64,000 nt of DNA from Erwinia persicina NBRC 102418 (GCF_001571305.1 NZ_BCTN01000001.1:186001-250000); one strand, 5' to 3'; numbered from the stretch's first letter, positions 52,818 through 61,723 are shown. Numbers and translations: made by a program. Notes: generated by a model from the sequence alone, not told the origin.

Positions 52818-55052
52818 ATGATGAATGCTCAAAACCGCCGCCTGAACGGGGCTTTAGCGCTGGGCGCATTTGCCATCCTGCTGTTGCCCTGGTACAGCCT
52901 GGAAGCCGGTTTTTTCGATTTTAGCTGGGTGACAACCCTCTGGATGGATCGCGACAGCGCACCGGCCCTGTGGCAGATTGCGCTGTTCCAGCGTCCGTGG
53001 CTGGCTGTCGCCGTGCTGATGCTGCTGACCGCCGGGCTGGGCCGCCTGCTGCCCGTCGGCAATAAGCGCAGCGTGCTGATCATGGGGGCCGCGACCGCTG
53101 GCGTCCTGTTCCTGCTGTTTGAAGGCCATGCTATCGGCTATACCGGCTGGAACTGGCTGTGGAGCGAACAGCTGTTTGGCGCACTCAGCGACGGGCAGCC
53201 TGCCTTTGGTGCCGGAGCGATTCTGCTGCTGACCACCTTTTTGCTGCTGTTCTCGTTTGCGCTGGCAGAGCGCGGCGTGCTGCGCGGTGACGCCTTTGTG
53301 GTGGCCGCCATCGTGCTGCTGGTGGCGCTGGTTACCACCTTCGTGCTGTATCCGGTACTGAGCATGTTTGTCGCCTCAGTACAGGACGTGGACGGTTCCT
53401 TTAAACCGGACGGGATGATCGCCAGTATTCAGGATCCGGCGATCTGGAGCCTCGGCTGCCTGACCGGCAGCGGCGGCTGTGGCACCGCCTGGCGCACGCT
53501 GTGGCTGGCGCTGATGACCGCCGGAGGCTCAACGCTGCTCGGTCTGGCCTTTGCACTGGCGGCAACCCGTACGCCGCTGCCGTTTAAAAAAGCGCTGCGC
53601 ATGCTGACCGTGCTGCCCATTATCACGCCGCCGTTTGTTATTGGCCTCGCGCTGATGCTGCTGTTCGGTCGCGCTGGCGTGGTCACCGAGCTGCTGGCAA
53701 CGCTGTTTAGCATCGAACCGGGTCGCTGGCTGTACGGGCTGACCGGCATCTGGATAGCCCAGGTGCTGTCGTTTACGCCCATCGCCTTCCTGGTGCTGAT
53801 TGGCGTGGTCGAAGGCGTCAGCCCGTCGCTGGAAGAAGCCTCCCAGACGCTGCGCGCTAACCGCTGGCGCACCTTCCGCTATGTGTCCCTGCCGCTGATG
53901 GCCCCGGGGCTGGCCAATGCGTTCCTGATCAGCTTTATCGAGAGTATGGCCGACTTCGGCAATCCAATGGTGCTGGGCGGCAGCCACGGCGTACTGTCGA
54001 CGGAGATCTTCTTCTCGGTGGTCGGGGCGCAGAACGACCCGAGCCGGGCGGCGGTGCTGGCAATGATCCTGCTGTGCTTCACCCTCAGCGCCTTTATTCT
54101 CCAGCGCCTGTGGCTGTCGGGTAAAAACTTTGCCACCGTCACCGGCAAAGGAGACTCCGGCCAGCACTGCGGGCTGCCGCGCGCGCTGCGCTACGGCGTC
54201 TATGCGCTGGTGATCCCGTGGGGCCTGTTTACCCTGGTGATCTACGGCATGATTCTGATTGGCGGCTTTGTGCAGTCGTGGGGCCTGGACAGCAGCCTGA
54301 CGCTGGCGCACTACGCCCGGGCCTTTGGCTTCCACTGGGGCGAAGGGCAAATGGTCTGGACCGGCGTGGCCTGGAACTCGTTCTGGACCACGATGGAGAT
54401 TGCCCTGATCGCCGCGCCACTGACTGCCATCGTTGGCCTGCTGACTGCCTGGCTGATCGTGCGGCAGAAGTTTGCCGGACGTCAGACCTTCGAGTTTATG
54501 CTGATGCTCAGTTTTGCCATTCCCGGCACGGTCATTGGCGTCAGCTACATCATGGCCTACAACCTGCCGCCGCTGGAGATCACCGGGACCGCGCTGATCC
54601 TCGTGGCGTGCTTTGTCTTCCGTAACATGCCGGTGGGCGTGCGCGGCGGGATTGCCGCGATGAGCCAGCTCGACCGCAGCCTGGATGAAGCCTCGCTGAC
54701 GCTGGGGGCCAGCAGCTTCCGCACGCTGCGGAAGGTGATCCTGCCGCTGCTGAAACCAGCGATCAGCGCCGCGCTGGTGTATGCCTTCGTCCGCGCGATC
54801 ACCTCCATCAGCGCAGTGATTTTCCTTGTCAGCGCGCAGTACAACATGGCCACCTCGTACATCGTAGGCCTGGTCGAAAACGGAGAATACGGCGTAGCTA
54901 TCGCCTACTCCTCCGTTCTTATTGTGGTGATGCTGGCAGTGATTATCACTTTCCAGCTGCTGGTCGGTGAACGCCGCCTGCGCCGCGCCACCCGCATTGC
55001 TGCAGCCCCGGTGGCCACGCCCCCGGCTTTACATCAGGAGAGTGCCGTATGA
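52818..55052 (+). CDS. Afu/Fbp-type ABC permease (fused double permease)
   Basis: A 744-residue inner-membrane protein with two permease halves in one chain, as in AfuB/FbpB. Each half has the EAA loop that docks on the ATPase: VSPSLEEASQTLRANRWRTF in the first and LDRSLDEASLTLGASSFRTL in the second. An unusually long hydrophobic N-terminal part of about 180 residues precedes the first BPD_transp_1 domain. Two adjacent ATGs at 52818 and 52821 are possible starts, preceded by GAGGTC. It overlaps the ATPase gene by 4 bp. Function depends on the binding protein, probably sugar phosphate uptake. Confidence 0.9.
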   Translation: MMNAQNRRLNGALALGAFAILLLPWYSLEAGFFDFSWVTTLWMDRDSAPALWQIALFQRPWLAVAVLMLLTAGLGRLLPVGNKRSVLIMGAATAGVLFLLFEGHAIGYTGWNWLWSEQLFGALSDGQPAFGAGAILLLTTFLLLFSFALAERGVLRGDAFVVAAIVLLVALVTTFVLYPVLSMFVASVQDVDGSFKPDGMIASIQDPAIWSLGCLTGSGGCGTAWRTLWLALMTAGGSTLLGLAFALAATRTPLPFKKALRMLTVLPIITPPFVIGLALMLLFGRAGVVTELLATLFSIEPGRWLYGLTGIWIAQVLSFTPIAFLVLIGVVEGVSPSLEEASQTLRANRWRTFRYVSLPLMAPGLANAFLISFIESMADFGNPMVLGGSHGVLSTEIFFSVVGAQNDPSRAAVLAMILLCFTLSAFILQRLWLSGKNFATVTGKGDSGQHCGLPRALRYGVYALVIPWGLFTLVIYGMILIGGFVQSWGLDSSLTLAHYARAFGFHWGEGQMVWTGVAWNSFWTTMEIALIAAPLTAIVGLLTAWLIVRQKFAGRQTFEFMLMLSFAIPGTVIGVSYIMAYNLPPLEITGTALILVACFVFRNMPVGVRGGIAAMSQLDRSLDEASLTLGASSFRTLRKVILPLLKPAISAALVYAFVRAITSISAVIFLVSAQYNMATSYIVGLVENGEYGVAIAYSSVLIVVMLAVIITFQLLVGERRLRRATRIAAAPVATPPALHQESAV

Positions 55053-56110
55053 CGACCATTCGCTCAGGCTCGGTGGTATTTGACAATGTCACCAAACAGT
55101 TTGCCGATTTTAACGCCCTGCCCGGCCTGTCGATGACCGTGGAGCCGGGCACGCTGGTGACGCTGCTCGGGCCCAGCGGCTGCGGCAAAACCACCACGCT
55201 GCGCCTGCTGGCCGGGCTGGAGCACCCCACCTCCGGGCGGATTCTGATTGGCGGTAAGGATGTCACCCATCTGCCCGCCAACGAGCGCGACGTGGCGATG
55301 GTGTTTCAGTCTTATGCCCTCTTCCCGCACATGAACGCGCTGGATAACGTGATGTACGGCCTGCTGTCCGGCGGGCTGTCCAAAAAAGAGGCGCAGGATC
55401 GCGCCCGTGAAGGGCTGAAGCTGGTCGGGCTGGAGAGCATGGGCCAGCGCTTACCGGCGGAGCTGTCGGGTGGCCAGCAGCAGCGTATCGCCGTAGCGCG
55501 TGCGCTGGTGCTGGAGCCGCAGGTGCTGCTGCTGGACGAACCGCTTTCTAACCTGGATGAACGCCTGCGCCGCCGCGTGCGCACCGAGATCCGCGACCTG
55601 CAGCAGCGCCTGGGCTTTACGGCGGTGTACGTTACCCACGATCAGGAAGAGGCACTGGCGGTTTCCGATAAGATAATTGTCATGAAAGAGGGGCATATTG
55701 CCCAACAGGGTGCGCCGCAGGAGCTGTATCAGTCGCCCGCCTCGGTGTTTATCGCTGATTTTATGGGCGAAGCCAATATCCTGCCCTGCGATATTCGCCG
55801 GATAGAAGGCAATGAAGCCGTAGTGGCTCTGGGCAACCGCGAGTATCGCGTTCCCGGTGCTCACGCCCGCCCCGGATCGGCGCAGCTGTCGGTGCGGCCG
55901 CAGTTTATTACGCTGCGTACCGATCCGACCGGGGCGCTTAACGGCGAAGTCACCCACAGCACCTGGCTGGGGGATCATATTGAATATGAAGTTCAGACCG
56001 CGCTGGGCGCACTGTTTATTATCGATGTACAGATGGAAGGCCAGCTGGCACCGGGCACCGGTGTCGCCGTGGATTTCAAACCTCAGGGTCTGGCGCTGAT
56101 TGCCCAGTGA
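55049..56110 (+). CDS. ABC transporter ATP-binding protein (AfuC/FbpC-like)
   Basis: A 353-residue ATPase of the FbpC/PotA type. Walker A is LLGPSGCGKTTTLRLLAGL, the Q loop is VFQSYALFPHM, the signature is LSGGQQQRIAVARAL, Walker B is VLLLDEPLSNLDERL, and the switch histidine is in VTHDQEEAL. The C-terminal 110 residues form a TOBE-like regulatory domain. It overlaps the permease gene by 4 bp (ATGA), so translation is coupled. It energises uptake of the substrate bound by the AfuA-like protein. Confidence 0.93.
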   Translation: MTTIRSGSVVFDNVTKQFADFNALPGLSMTVEPGTLVTLLGPSGCGKTTTLRLLAGLEHPTSGRILIGGKDVTHLPANERDVAMVFQSYALFPHMNALDNVMYGLLSGGLSKKEAQDRAREGLKLVGLESMGQRLPAELSGGQQQRIAVARALVLEPQVLLLDEPLSNLDERLRRRVRTEIRDLQQRLGFTAVYVTHDQEEALAVSDKIIVMKEGHIAQQGAPQELYQSPASVFIADFMGEANILPCDIRRIEGNEAVVALGNREYRVPGAHARPGSAQLSVRPQFITLRTDPTGALNGEVTHSTWLGDHIEYEVQTALGALFIIDVQMEGQLAPGTGVAVDFKPQGLALIAQ

Positions 56111-56133
56111 ACCCTCTTTAATAAGGACTGCAT

Positions 56134-56922
56134 ATGAGTGACGATATTTCCCGCCGCCTGGCGCTGGCCGAACGGGTGGCACGCGAGGCTGGCGCTAAAG
56201 CGCTGGACTTTTTTAACCGTCGCGACCAGCTGGTGATTGAAACAAAACGCGATGCCCAGGATGTGGTGTCGATTGCCGATCGCGACGTTGAGCAGCTGAT
56301 CAGCGGGCAGATTGCCGCTGCCTTCCCGGAAGACGGTTTTCTCGGTGAAGAGTTCGGCTTAAAGGCGGGTCAGTCGGGTTTCACCTGGGTGGTGGATCCG
56401 ATTGACGGCACCAGCCCGTTTGTTAACGGCATGCCGAACTGGTGCGTATCGATTGCGGTGATTGCCGGCGGTGAGCCGGTGATTGGGGTGATTATGGCCC
56501 CGTGTCAGCAGGAGTGCTTTGTCGCTGCCCGTGGCCAGGGCGCAACGCTCAACGGCAGGCCGCTGCGCGTGGACCCGGCGCGTACCATGCAGAACCACGT
56601 CACCGGTTTTGGTGCCAACAGCTATGTCACCCCGGAGCGGGTGGGTGAAATTGCCGCCGGGATTATCGCCGTCGGCGGTAATTTCTTCCGTAACGGGTCA
56701 GGAGCGATGATGCTGGCTTATGTGGCTGCCGGACGCCTGGTCGGCTATTACGAACCTTATATGCACGCCTGGGACTGCCTGGCGGGTTACTGCCTGGTCA
56801 GTGAAGCTGGCGGCTGGACGCACCCGTTCAACACCGAGGGTGACCACCTGCTGCGCGGAGCGCCGGTGCTGGCGGTGGCACCGGGAGCCAGAGACGATCT
56901 GCTGAGGATTGCCCGGCTTTAA
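56134..56922 (+). CDS. Inositol-monophosphatase-family phosphatase
   Basis: A 262-residue Mg2+-dependent phosphatase of the IMPase/FBPase superfamily. GEEFGL provides the motif with metal-binding glutamate, WVVDPIDGTSPFVNGMPNW the DP(I/L)DGT motif, and HAWDCLAGYCLVSEAGG the C-terminal WD-x-AAG-like motif. The relatives include inositol-1-phosphate and histidinol-phosphate phosphatases. It is the last gene of the importer operon, 23 bp after the ATPase, with AAGGA before the start. Dephosphorylating an imported sugar phosphate in the cytoplasm is the simplest role (inference). Confidence 0.92.
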   Translation: MSDDISRRLALAERVAREAGAKALDFFNRRDQLVIETKRDAQDVVSIADRDVEQLISGQIAAAFPEDGFLGEEFGLKAGQSGFTWVVDPIDGTSPFVNGMPNWCVSIAVIAGGEPVIGVIMAPCQQECFVAARGQGATLNGRPLRVDPARTMQNHVTGFGANSYVTPERVGEIAAGIIAVGGNFFRNGSGAMMLAYVAAGRLVGYYEPYMHAWDCLAGYCLVSEAGGWTHPFNTEGDHLLRGAPVLAVAPGARDDLLRIARL

Positions 56923-56930
56923 TATTTTTC

Positions 56931-56961
56931 CCGCAGCGCTATCAGCGCGATAGCGCTGCGG
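56931..56961 (+). terminator. Terminator of the Afu-type operon
   Basis: CCGCAGCGCTATC and GATAGCGCTGCGG form a perfect 13-bp stem with an AGCGC loop, 8 bp after the phosphatase stop. A T-rich stretch TTGTCTATTCT follows. Confidence 0.78.
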
Positions 56962-57305
56962 TTGTCTATTCTAATAACGCTAATATTTAACAAGCCCAGA
57001 GTTTGAAATAAAAAATAAGACATTCTTCACATTAGTTTTAAAATGGACTTTATATTGATACTGCCTTATATATCACAATGTTAAATTAACTTCATTGTAA
57101 CGATATAATTTACAGAATCACTTCCCCTCACAAAGCAGACCTTCATGAACAAAATTATTATTAAATCCACTTTCAATGACATTCATCCCGTAGTGATAAC
57201 TCTGTTTTGCGTTGGAATTACCACATCACCTTACCATCCATCCTTTATAAGATTATAAACACCTTGCACCAGTGATAATTGAATACAACTCAAAGGAGTG
57301 TAGAA
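56962..57305. other. AT-rich gap before the PAAR module
   Basis: About 344 bp of AT-rich DNA with no confident gene. A 37-codon frame from 57144 (MNKIIIKSTFNDIHPVVITL) is open but unremarkable. The composition change here marks the left edge of the secretion-cargo module. Confidence 0.45.
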
Positions 57306-57392
57306 GTGGACATTATCTCTTCATCTAAACCCACCACTAAGCTAATCAAAAATAAGGAATCACTTACCAGACTCCCATCGAGAGGCTTATGA
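57306..57392 (+). CDS. Possible 28-codon leader peptide upstream of the PAAR gene
   Basis: Begins with GTG, eight bases after AAGGAG, and encodes MDIISSSKPTTKLIKNKESL-TRLPSRGL. Its stop lies one base before the PAAR ATG at 57394, so it could be a translational leader. The product is basic and unlike any family I know. It may also be a chance frame. Confidence 0.3.
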   Translation: MDIISSSKPTTKLIKNKESLTRLPSRGL

Positions 57393-57393
57393 C

Positions 57394-57954
57394 ATGATGC
57401 GCTATGCTATCTGGACGGGTGACACAACCACACACGGCGGGATCCTCACTGAGGGGGAACCCACTAACACCTGGGGAGAAAAAAATTCATCACACAATGC
57501 AGTATTAGTCGGTCATAAATTTTGATGCCCTACATGTCAATGCTGGTCAAAATTTATTGAAGGAACGAACCGTTATCGAGTCCAGGGTAAACAACGTGTA
57601 CTTGAGGGACATTCAACATCCTGTGGCGCTGTCGCCATTCATCGGCTTGGATTTAGCTATCGGATAGAAGAAACCACTGAAAGTTTTGCAGCATCGAAAA
57701 TTCGAAGAAGAAATCAATTAAGGGTGCAGGCTCGAAAAAACCAACAGACTGACGGTGGATATTCCCACCGCTTCACCATTAACAATCACTCCCACCACCC
57801 CGTAGAGTATCTTATATACAGTGACGGGAATCTACTTGATATTGGCACAGCGACAAAAAGCAAGTTCAGTTGCCGAACTTCCTCAGTGGTTAATTTATCT
57901 GAATCTAAAAAAATACACCTGGCGATCAAAGCCCCTCGCCCAGCCTTAAAATAA
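57394..57954 (+). pseudogene. PAAR-domain protein with an in-frame TGA
   Basis: A 186-codon frame that reads as one PAAR protein except for TGA at codon 44 (57523-57525). Before it comes YAIWTGDTTTHGGILTEGEP ... VLVGHKF; after it comes CPTCQCWSKFIEGTNRYRVQ ... EGHSTSCGAVAIHR, both parts of the conserved PAAR tip fold (GG, CP-C, SCGA). PAAR proteins sharpen the type VI secretion spike and deliver toxins. The final 76 codons after 57724 could still be translated from a GTG. A nonsense mutation is the simplest explanation; sequencing error and recoding are alternatives. It is directly upstream of the DUF6402-like gene, separated by 10 bp. Confidence 0.7.
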
Positions 57955-57964
57955 GGAGTGTTAT

Positions 57965-58927
57965 ATGACTGTCAGGATCAATCTTGGCCCATACAACGCA
58001 CTCGAAAAAGATACATTCTTTTTGATTGAGTCGCAAAAAACCAGACCCAACGGCCGGAGTTCGTCTTCCGAGGTTAATATCGAACCATTGAAGATTACTG
58101 ATATTCCGGCAGCTATGAGGAAGATGGGATGGAGTAAGTCAGCAGCGCTCATGACACGCTGGCTTAAGTCCCCGGCATGGAAATGTCCTGAAGCGTGGCA
58201 GACATTGCCAAAGGGTCTTTATCTACCGGATGAGCACTGTGATGACATGACAATAAAAATGTCATGGCTTATGCAATATCCTTACGCAAAGAAATCAGCT
58301 GAAGAACTGATACGAAAGCGAGCTTTCTCACCTGCTGGCCTGCGTATGATCGCTGACAGATTGAAACTTCTTGGATGGGATGGGCAAAATTCATACATCT
58401 TTGGAAGACGCAATATTCTTGATCGCCCAGGCATGTCAGCAAGAGAACTGGAGCAATATTATCAAAATAATTACCTTGCGGTCGGAGATAATGCCGTCAC
58501 CCACGTACTGTTTGATACGATTGACGATGTATTCGGCTCACTTGGGACGTACAACATGAAATGTGCCGTAATAGGTACCGCATTTCGTGATTCTGACGGA
58601 AAAGTTTACATTGAATCAGAATATGTTGGGGTATATGTCAAAGATTTTTATGATTTTAACAACGATGATGGCTCAGATCAGCGTCTGGGTTTTTGGACAA
58701 AAGACAGTATCCTCACGCGAGGCGGGTCAGCCGCTGCGGCTATAAATGGTATGAACGTATACAGCGGTAAGAATGTGCTCAAAGTCGCTGATGTGCGTAA
58801 TTCAGATTTTCTTGCCTTCAGAGAAACGACTGGATTAGGAGGGGATTTTGTCGTGTTCTCCGATGTAGATTGGGTAAAAATAAAATCAACTCATCTGTTA
58901 CCGTGGGAAGACGCCCTTAACCAATAA
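57965..58927 (+). CDS. DUF6402-like protein, candidate type VI effector
   Basis: A 320-residue protein without signal peptide, which I place with low certainty in the DUF6402 family found next to PAAR genes. Segments include ITDIPAAMRKMGWSKSAALM, LMTRWLKSPAWKCPEAWQTL, VGDNAVTHVLFDTIDDVFG and DGKVYIESEYVGVYVKDFYD. No catalytic motif is evident. AAGGAG stands before the ATG. The gene is AT-rich relative to the core. The upstream PAAR protein and the convergent small membrane protein, which could be its immunity partner, form a typical effector cargo module, though no other secretion genes are in the window. Toxicity is inferred. Confidence 0.55.
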   Translation: MTVRINLGPYNALEKDTFFLIESQKTRPNGRSSSSEVNIEPLKITDIPAAMRKMGWSKSAALMTRWLKSPAWKCPEAWQTLPKGLYLPDEHCDDMTIKMSWLMQYPYAKKSAEELIRKRAFSPAGLRMIADRLKLLGWDGQNSYIFGRRNILDRPGMSARELEQYYQNNYLAVGDNAVTHVLFDTIDDVFGSLGTYNMKCAVIGTAFRDSDGKVYIESEYVGVYVKDFYDFNNDDGSDQRLGFWTKDSILTRGGSAAAAINGMNVYSGKNVLKVADVRNSDFLAFRETTGLGGDFVVFSDVDWVKIKSTHLLPWEDALNQ

Positions 58928-59300
58928 CAGGTCGTGCGACGTCCATCAGCGAGTGATAGACCATATATGTTGCGGTGGACAGGTAAAGAAAAAGGCAGCA
59001 AAAAAATCTTTTCTTGTCCCCTATATTTGCAATAGCACTGAACAACCAGCCAATCAGAAACATTCCTGTTCCATAGATAGCGCCTGTTAAAGGGGTAATA
59101 CTCCCTAGTCCACTCAAAGTACCTTCATAGGAATCCATCACTCCATAGAACAAGACTGGCATTGCTAATAGCAACGGAGAGATCAGGAGCATTTGAGCAT
59201 GACCCCACCGTTTTATCCTGAAAAAAAATCGCGTTACTTCACTTAGCGTAATGGCGAACATGCAGCCAAAAAAAATTGCAACAAAAGAGTCAAAAAACAT
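58917..59300 (-). CDS. Small four-helix membrane protein, candidate immunity protein
   Basis: A 127-residue integral membrane protein with four predicted hydrophobic segments, including FFDSFVAIFFGCMFAITLSE, MLLISPLLLAMPVLFYGVMD and MFLIGWLFSAIANIG. The ATG at 59300 has AGGAGG 7 nt upstream; the frame continues to 59351 but the extension lacks a ribosome site. Its 3' end overlaps the convergent effector gene by 11 bp. Membrane immunity proteins often protect from effectors that act on the periplasmic or inner-membrane side. No sequence family is recognised. Confidence 0.65.
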   Translation of the reverse strand: MFFDSFVAIFFGCMFAITLSEVTRFFFRIKRWGHAQMLLISPLLLAMPVLFYGVMDSYEGTLSGLGSITPLTGAIYGTGMFLIGWLFSAIANIGDKKRFFCCLFLYLSTATYMVYHSLMDVARPVIG

Positions 59301-60112
59301 AACATTACCTCCTGTATAAACTGTTATATCCTTAGTGGTTGAGCATATCATTTAGATTGGAAAATGTATGCTGTAACTTCCCATTAAAACCAACTACGGC
59401 TTTGGGTTTATTTAATAGTAACCGTTCAGTTTATTCCAAAATCAATTCCCGGTCTTGCTGACGGAGTTTTTTGCCAGTCTGCACCGATTTTTGGATTCCA
59501 ATCGATATCCACCTCATTCTCATAAAAACGGGGTTGCTGGCTGAATTTTTTCTTATGCATCAGTGATTGACGCCATTTTTTCTTCCAGAATAGAATTTAA
59601 AATAGCAAGTAGTTTTGTTATCACCTCATGTTTAGGATTAGGATCTATGGTATCAAGAGTCGTTTACCCCTCAAGAGTATTGATGGTAGAGTTCCCTGTA
59701 ATTTATTGGATAATGAGTCATTTAGGCAACCTGAACCTTTTCTACTTTTTAGTAAAAACACCATTAAACCATTTATGAGAGCATTTTTAATTCTAAAAAA
59801 AATCATTTGATGCTGTTCTTGATAACTTCATCAATATTCTAGAGAGATCATGATCAACATGCTGATAAAGTTTGGACCCATGATTTTTCATTTTGTAGAG
59901 CAATCGTTGTTTGGTGAAAAAAGACAAGAACTCAGGCTCGATAAAACATTAATAATCCGTGATTCGCTTCTCCCTCTGAAACTCCATTTTATTCCCTGAA
60001 CACACCCTTGCAGTAAAACGCAGCGTCCCCTCCATCCACGTTTCGTTCCTCACCGAAGTATTCATATTTATACGCAGTAAAGTGGCCTCTCCCCTGCTAC
60101 GAGAGCGTACTG
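59301..60112. other. AT-rich gap with decayed sequence
   Basis: An 812-bp stretch with no confident gene. It contains a 44-codon minus-strand frame (59426-59560, listed separately) and two overlapping plus-strand frames at 59563-59810 that look like a frameshifted remnant. Composition matches the secretion module, and normal GC-rich DNA resumes near 60100. Confidence 0.5.
59426..59560 (-). CDS. Short frame of 44 codons, probably a gene fragment
   Basis: Reads MHKKKFSQQPRFYENEVDID then WNPKIGADWQKTPSARPGID and FGIN before a stop. The protein-like composition with several tryptophans and prolines suggests the tail of a lost toxin or secretion gene, but I do not recognise it and there is no ribosome site before the ATG. 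Confidence 0.25.
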   Translation of the reverse strand: MHKKKFSQQPRFYENEVDIDWNPKIGADWQKTPSARPGIDFGIN

Positions 60113-60436
60113 ATGATCGCCGTCCTTTTTGAAGCCGAAATAAGCCCTGACGGGCAAACACGTTACCTGCATCTGGCCGCAGAACTGAAACCGCTGCTGG
60201 AGGAGATTGACGGGTTTATCGCCATCGAACGTTTTCGCAGCCTGGCCTGCGAAGACCGGATCCTGTCACTGTCCTGGTGGCGGGATGAAGCCGCCGTACT
60301 GGCCTGGAAAGAGAATATTTTCCACCAGGCTGCACAGCGTGAAGGTCGCGAGTCGATCTTCTCTTATTACCGCATCCGCATTGCTCAGGTAGTGCGCGAC
60401 TACGCCTCTGATACGCAAGGACTACAGCATGTTTGA
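60113..60436 (+). CDS. Antibiotic biosynthesis monooxygenase (ABM) domain protein
   Basis: A 107-residue dimeric alpha/beta-barrel protein of the ABM family. GFIAIERFRSLACEDRILSL and SLSWWRDEAAVLAWKENIFH are characteristic, with the latter's HQAAQREGRESIFSYYRIRI end completing the barrel. Such proteins include cofactor-less monooxygenases, heme oxygenases and stress enzymes; which this is cannot be told. It overlaps the ACT protein gene by 8 bp, and the ArsR gene follows with overlap, so the three form one tightly coupled operon. Confidence 0.85.
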   Translation: MIAVLFEAEISPDGQTRYLHLAAELKPLLEEIDGFIAIERFRSLACEDRILSLSWWRDEAAVLAWKENIFHQAAQREGRESIFSYYRIRIAQVVRDYASDTQGLQHV

Positions 60437-60821
60437 TCTCCATATCCTGTTACCCAATACTCCCGGGGCCCTCGCCGCCCTGGCTGGCCTGCTGGGGCGC
60501 AACGGCATCGGGCTGGAAGGCGGCGGTGTATTCAGCGCCGGCGAGGTCAGCCATGCCCATTTTCTGGTGGAAGAAGGCCCACGTGCGCGTCAGGTGCTTG
60601 AGGCGGCGGGATTTCAGGTAGAGAATGTCTGCCAGCCGCTGATCCGCAAGCTGCCGCAGCTTCGCCCGGGGGAACTGGGCGAGATTGCCGCCGCGCTGGC
60701 CGGGGCCGGAGTCTCCGTTTGCACGCAGTACAGCGATCATGCTAATCAGTTAATCCTGGTGACGGATAACCCCGCCGTCGCCGAACGCGTGACCCGACCC
60801 TGGGCCGTAACAGCAGAGTGA
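60429..60821 (+). CDS. ACT-domain protein
   Basis: A 130-residue protein with two ACT-like halves. The first reads FDLHILLPNTPGALAALAGL with NGIGLEGGGVFSAGEVSHAH, the second GELGEIAAALAGAGVSVCTQ with QLILVTDNPAVA. ACT pairs usually bind amino acids and act as sensors. It overlaps the ABM gene by 8 bp and the ArsR regulator by 4 bp, which suggests it feeds an amino-acid signal to these partners (inference). Confidence 0.82.
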   Translation: MFDLHILLPNTPGALAALAGLLGRNGIGLEGGGVFSAGEVSHAHFLVEEGPRARQVLEAAGFQVENVCQPLIRKLPQLRPGELGEIAAALAGAGVSVCTQYSDHANQLILVTDNPAVAERVTRPWAVTAE

Positions 60822-61525
60822 ATATGCAGAAACTGACGGTAGTCACCGATGATGAACCCCTGCTGGAGTCGGCTATGGTCGCCGTGGCGGCGGCCCTGGC
60901 CGAGACATCCCGGGTCAGAATGCTCTGTGCCTTAATGGACGGGCGGGCGTGGACGGCTACCGAGTTAAGCGCGGCGGCCGGTGTCGCCTCGTCCACCGCC
61001 AGCGCCCACCTGGCGCGACTGGTACAGAGTCAGCTGATCGTCTGCCTGTCCCAGGGGCGGCACCGCTACTACCGGCTGGCGGGCAGTGATATTGCGCAGC
61101 TGATTGAAACCATGATGGGTGTCTCATGGCGGCGCGTCCCCGGCCCGGTATCCCGTACCCCACTTGATATGCGTTTTGCCCGGACCTGTTACGACCATCT
61201 GGCGGGAGAAGTGGCAGTACAGATTTATGATGCCATGCTCAGGGAACAGTGGCTGAGCGATGATGGCGAGGCGCTGACCGCCGCTGGCAGAGTGAAACTG
61301 GCGGACATGGGGATCCCACCAGAGGCGGCCACGCGGCGTAAAAACTGCTGCGCCTGTCTGGACTGGAGTGAGCGATGCTTTCACGTGGGCGGCTACGTGG
61401 GGGCCGCACTGTTTCAGCACGGCGAAAAACAGGGCTGGCTGACGCGAACACCTGGCTATCGGGTGGTGACGCTGACGGCAAAAGGCCGCTTACAGCTGAA
61501 TAAACACTTTTCTCTTTCCCTGTAA
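60818..61525 (+). CDS. ArsR-family winged-helix regulator
   Basis: A 235-residue transcription factor with an N-terminal ArsR-type winged helix: LAETSRVRMLCALMDGRAWT, ELSAAAGVASSTASAHLARL and YYRLAGSDIAQLIETM. The C-terminal half contains a CCAC-like cysteine cluster in RRKNCCACLDWSERCFHVGG, which may bind a metal or sense redox state. Longer than classic ArsR proteins, which lack this domain. The start is GTG at 60818 (overlapping the ACT stop) or ATG at 60824. It probably autoregulates the ABM-ACT operon. Confidence 0.87.
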   Translation: MNMQKLTVVTDDEPLLESAMVAVAAALAETSRVRMLCALMDGRAWTATELSAAAGVASSTASAHLARLVQSQLIVCLSQGRHRYYRLAGSDIAQLIETMMGVSWRRVPGPVSRTPLDMRFARTCYDHLAGEVAVQIYDAMLREQWLSDDGEALTAAGRVKLADMGIPPEAATRRKNCCACLDWSERCFHVGGYVGAALFQHGEKQGWLTRTPGYRVVTLTAKGRLQLNKHFSLSL

Positions 61526-61723
61526 TTTATTCTCTTTTCTGTTCTGACAGCCCTCCACGCCGGGTAAACGGGCTGTCGTCTGCGGCTCCCTGCGCCCGCC
61601 TGACCCTGTCCTGCCGTATGATCCCACGGGCAGCCACCGGGGCGTTTATTGACATTCCTCCGGCAACGTATGACGCTGATCATCATCCTCCCCACGATTT
61701 GCAGATTAAAATAAGGCTCCCGG

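Noticed and set aside
53529..54350. Minus-strand 273-codon frame within the permease gene
   Set aside because: It is antisense to a fused ABC permease with both EAA loops; the product is rich in Q, R and A and has no domain.
57523..57525. Selenocysteine codon in the PAAR protein
   Set aside because: PAAR proteins are not known selenoproteins, and I see no reason or clear recoding stem to prefer this over a nonsense mutation.
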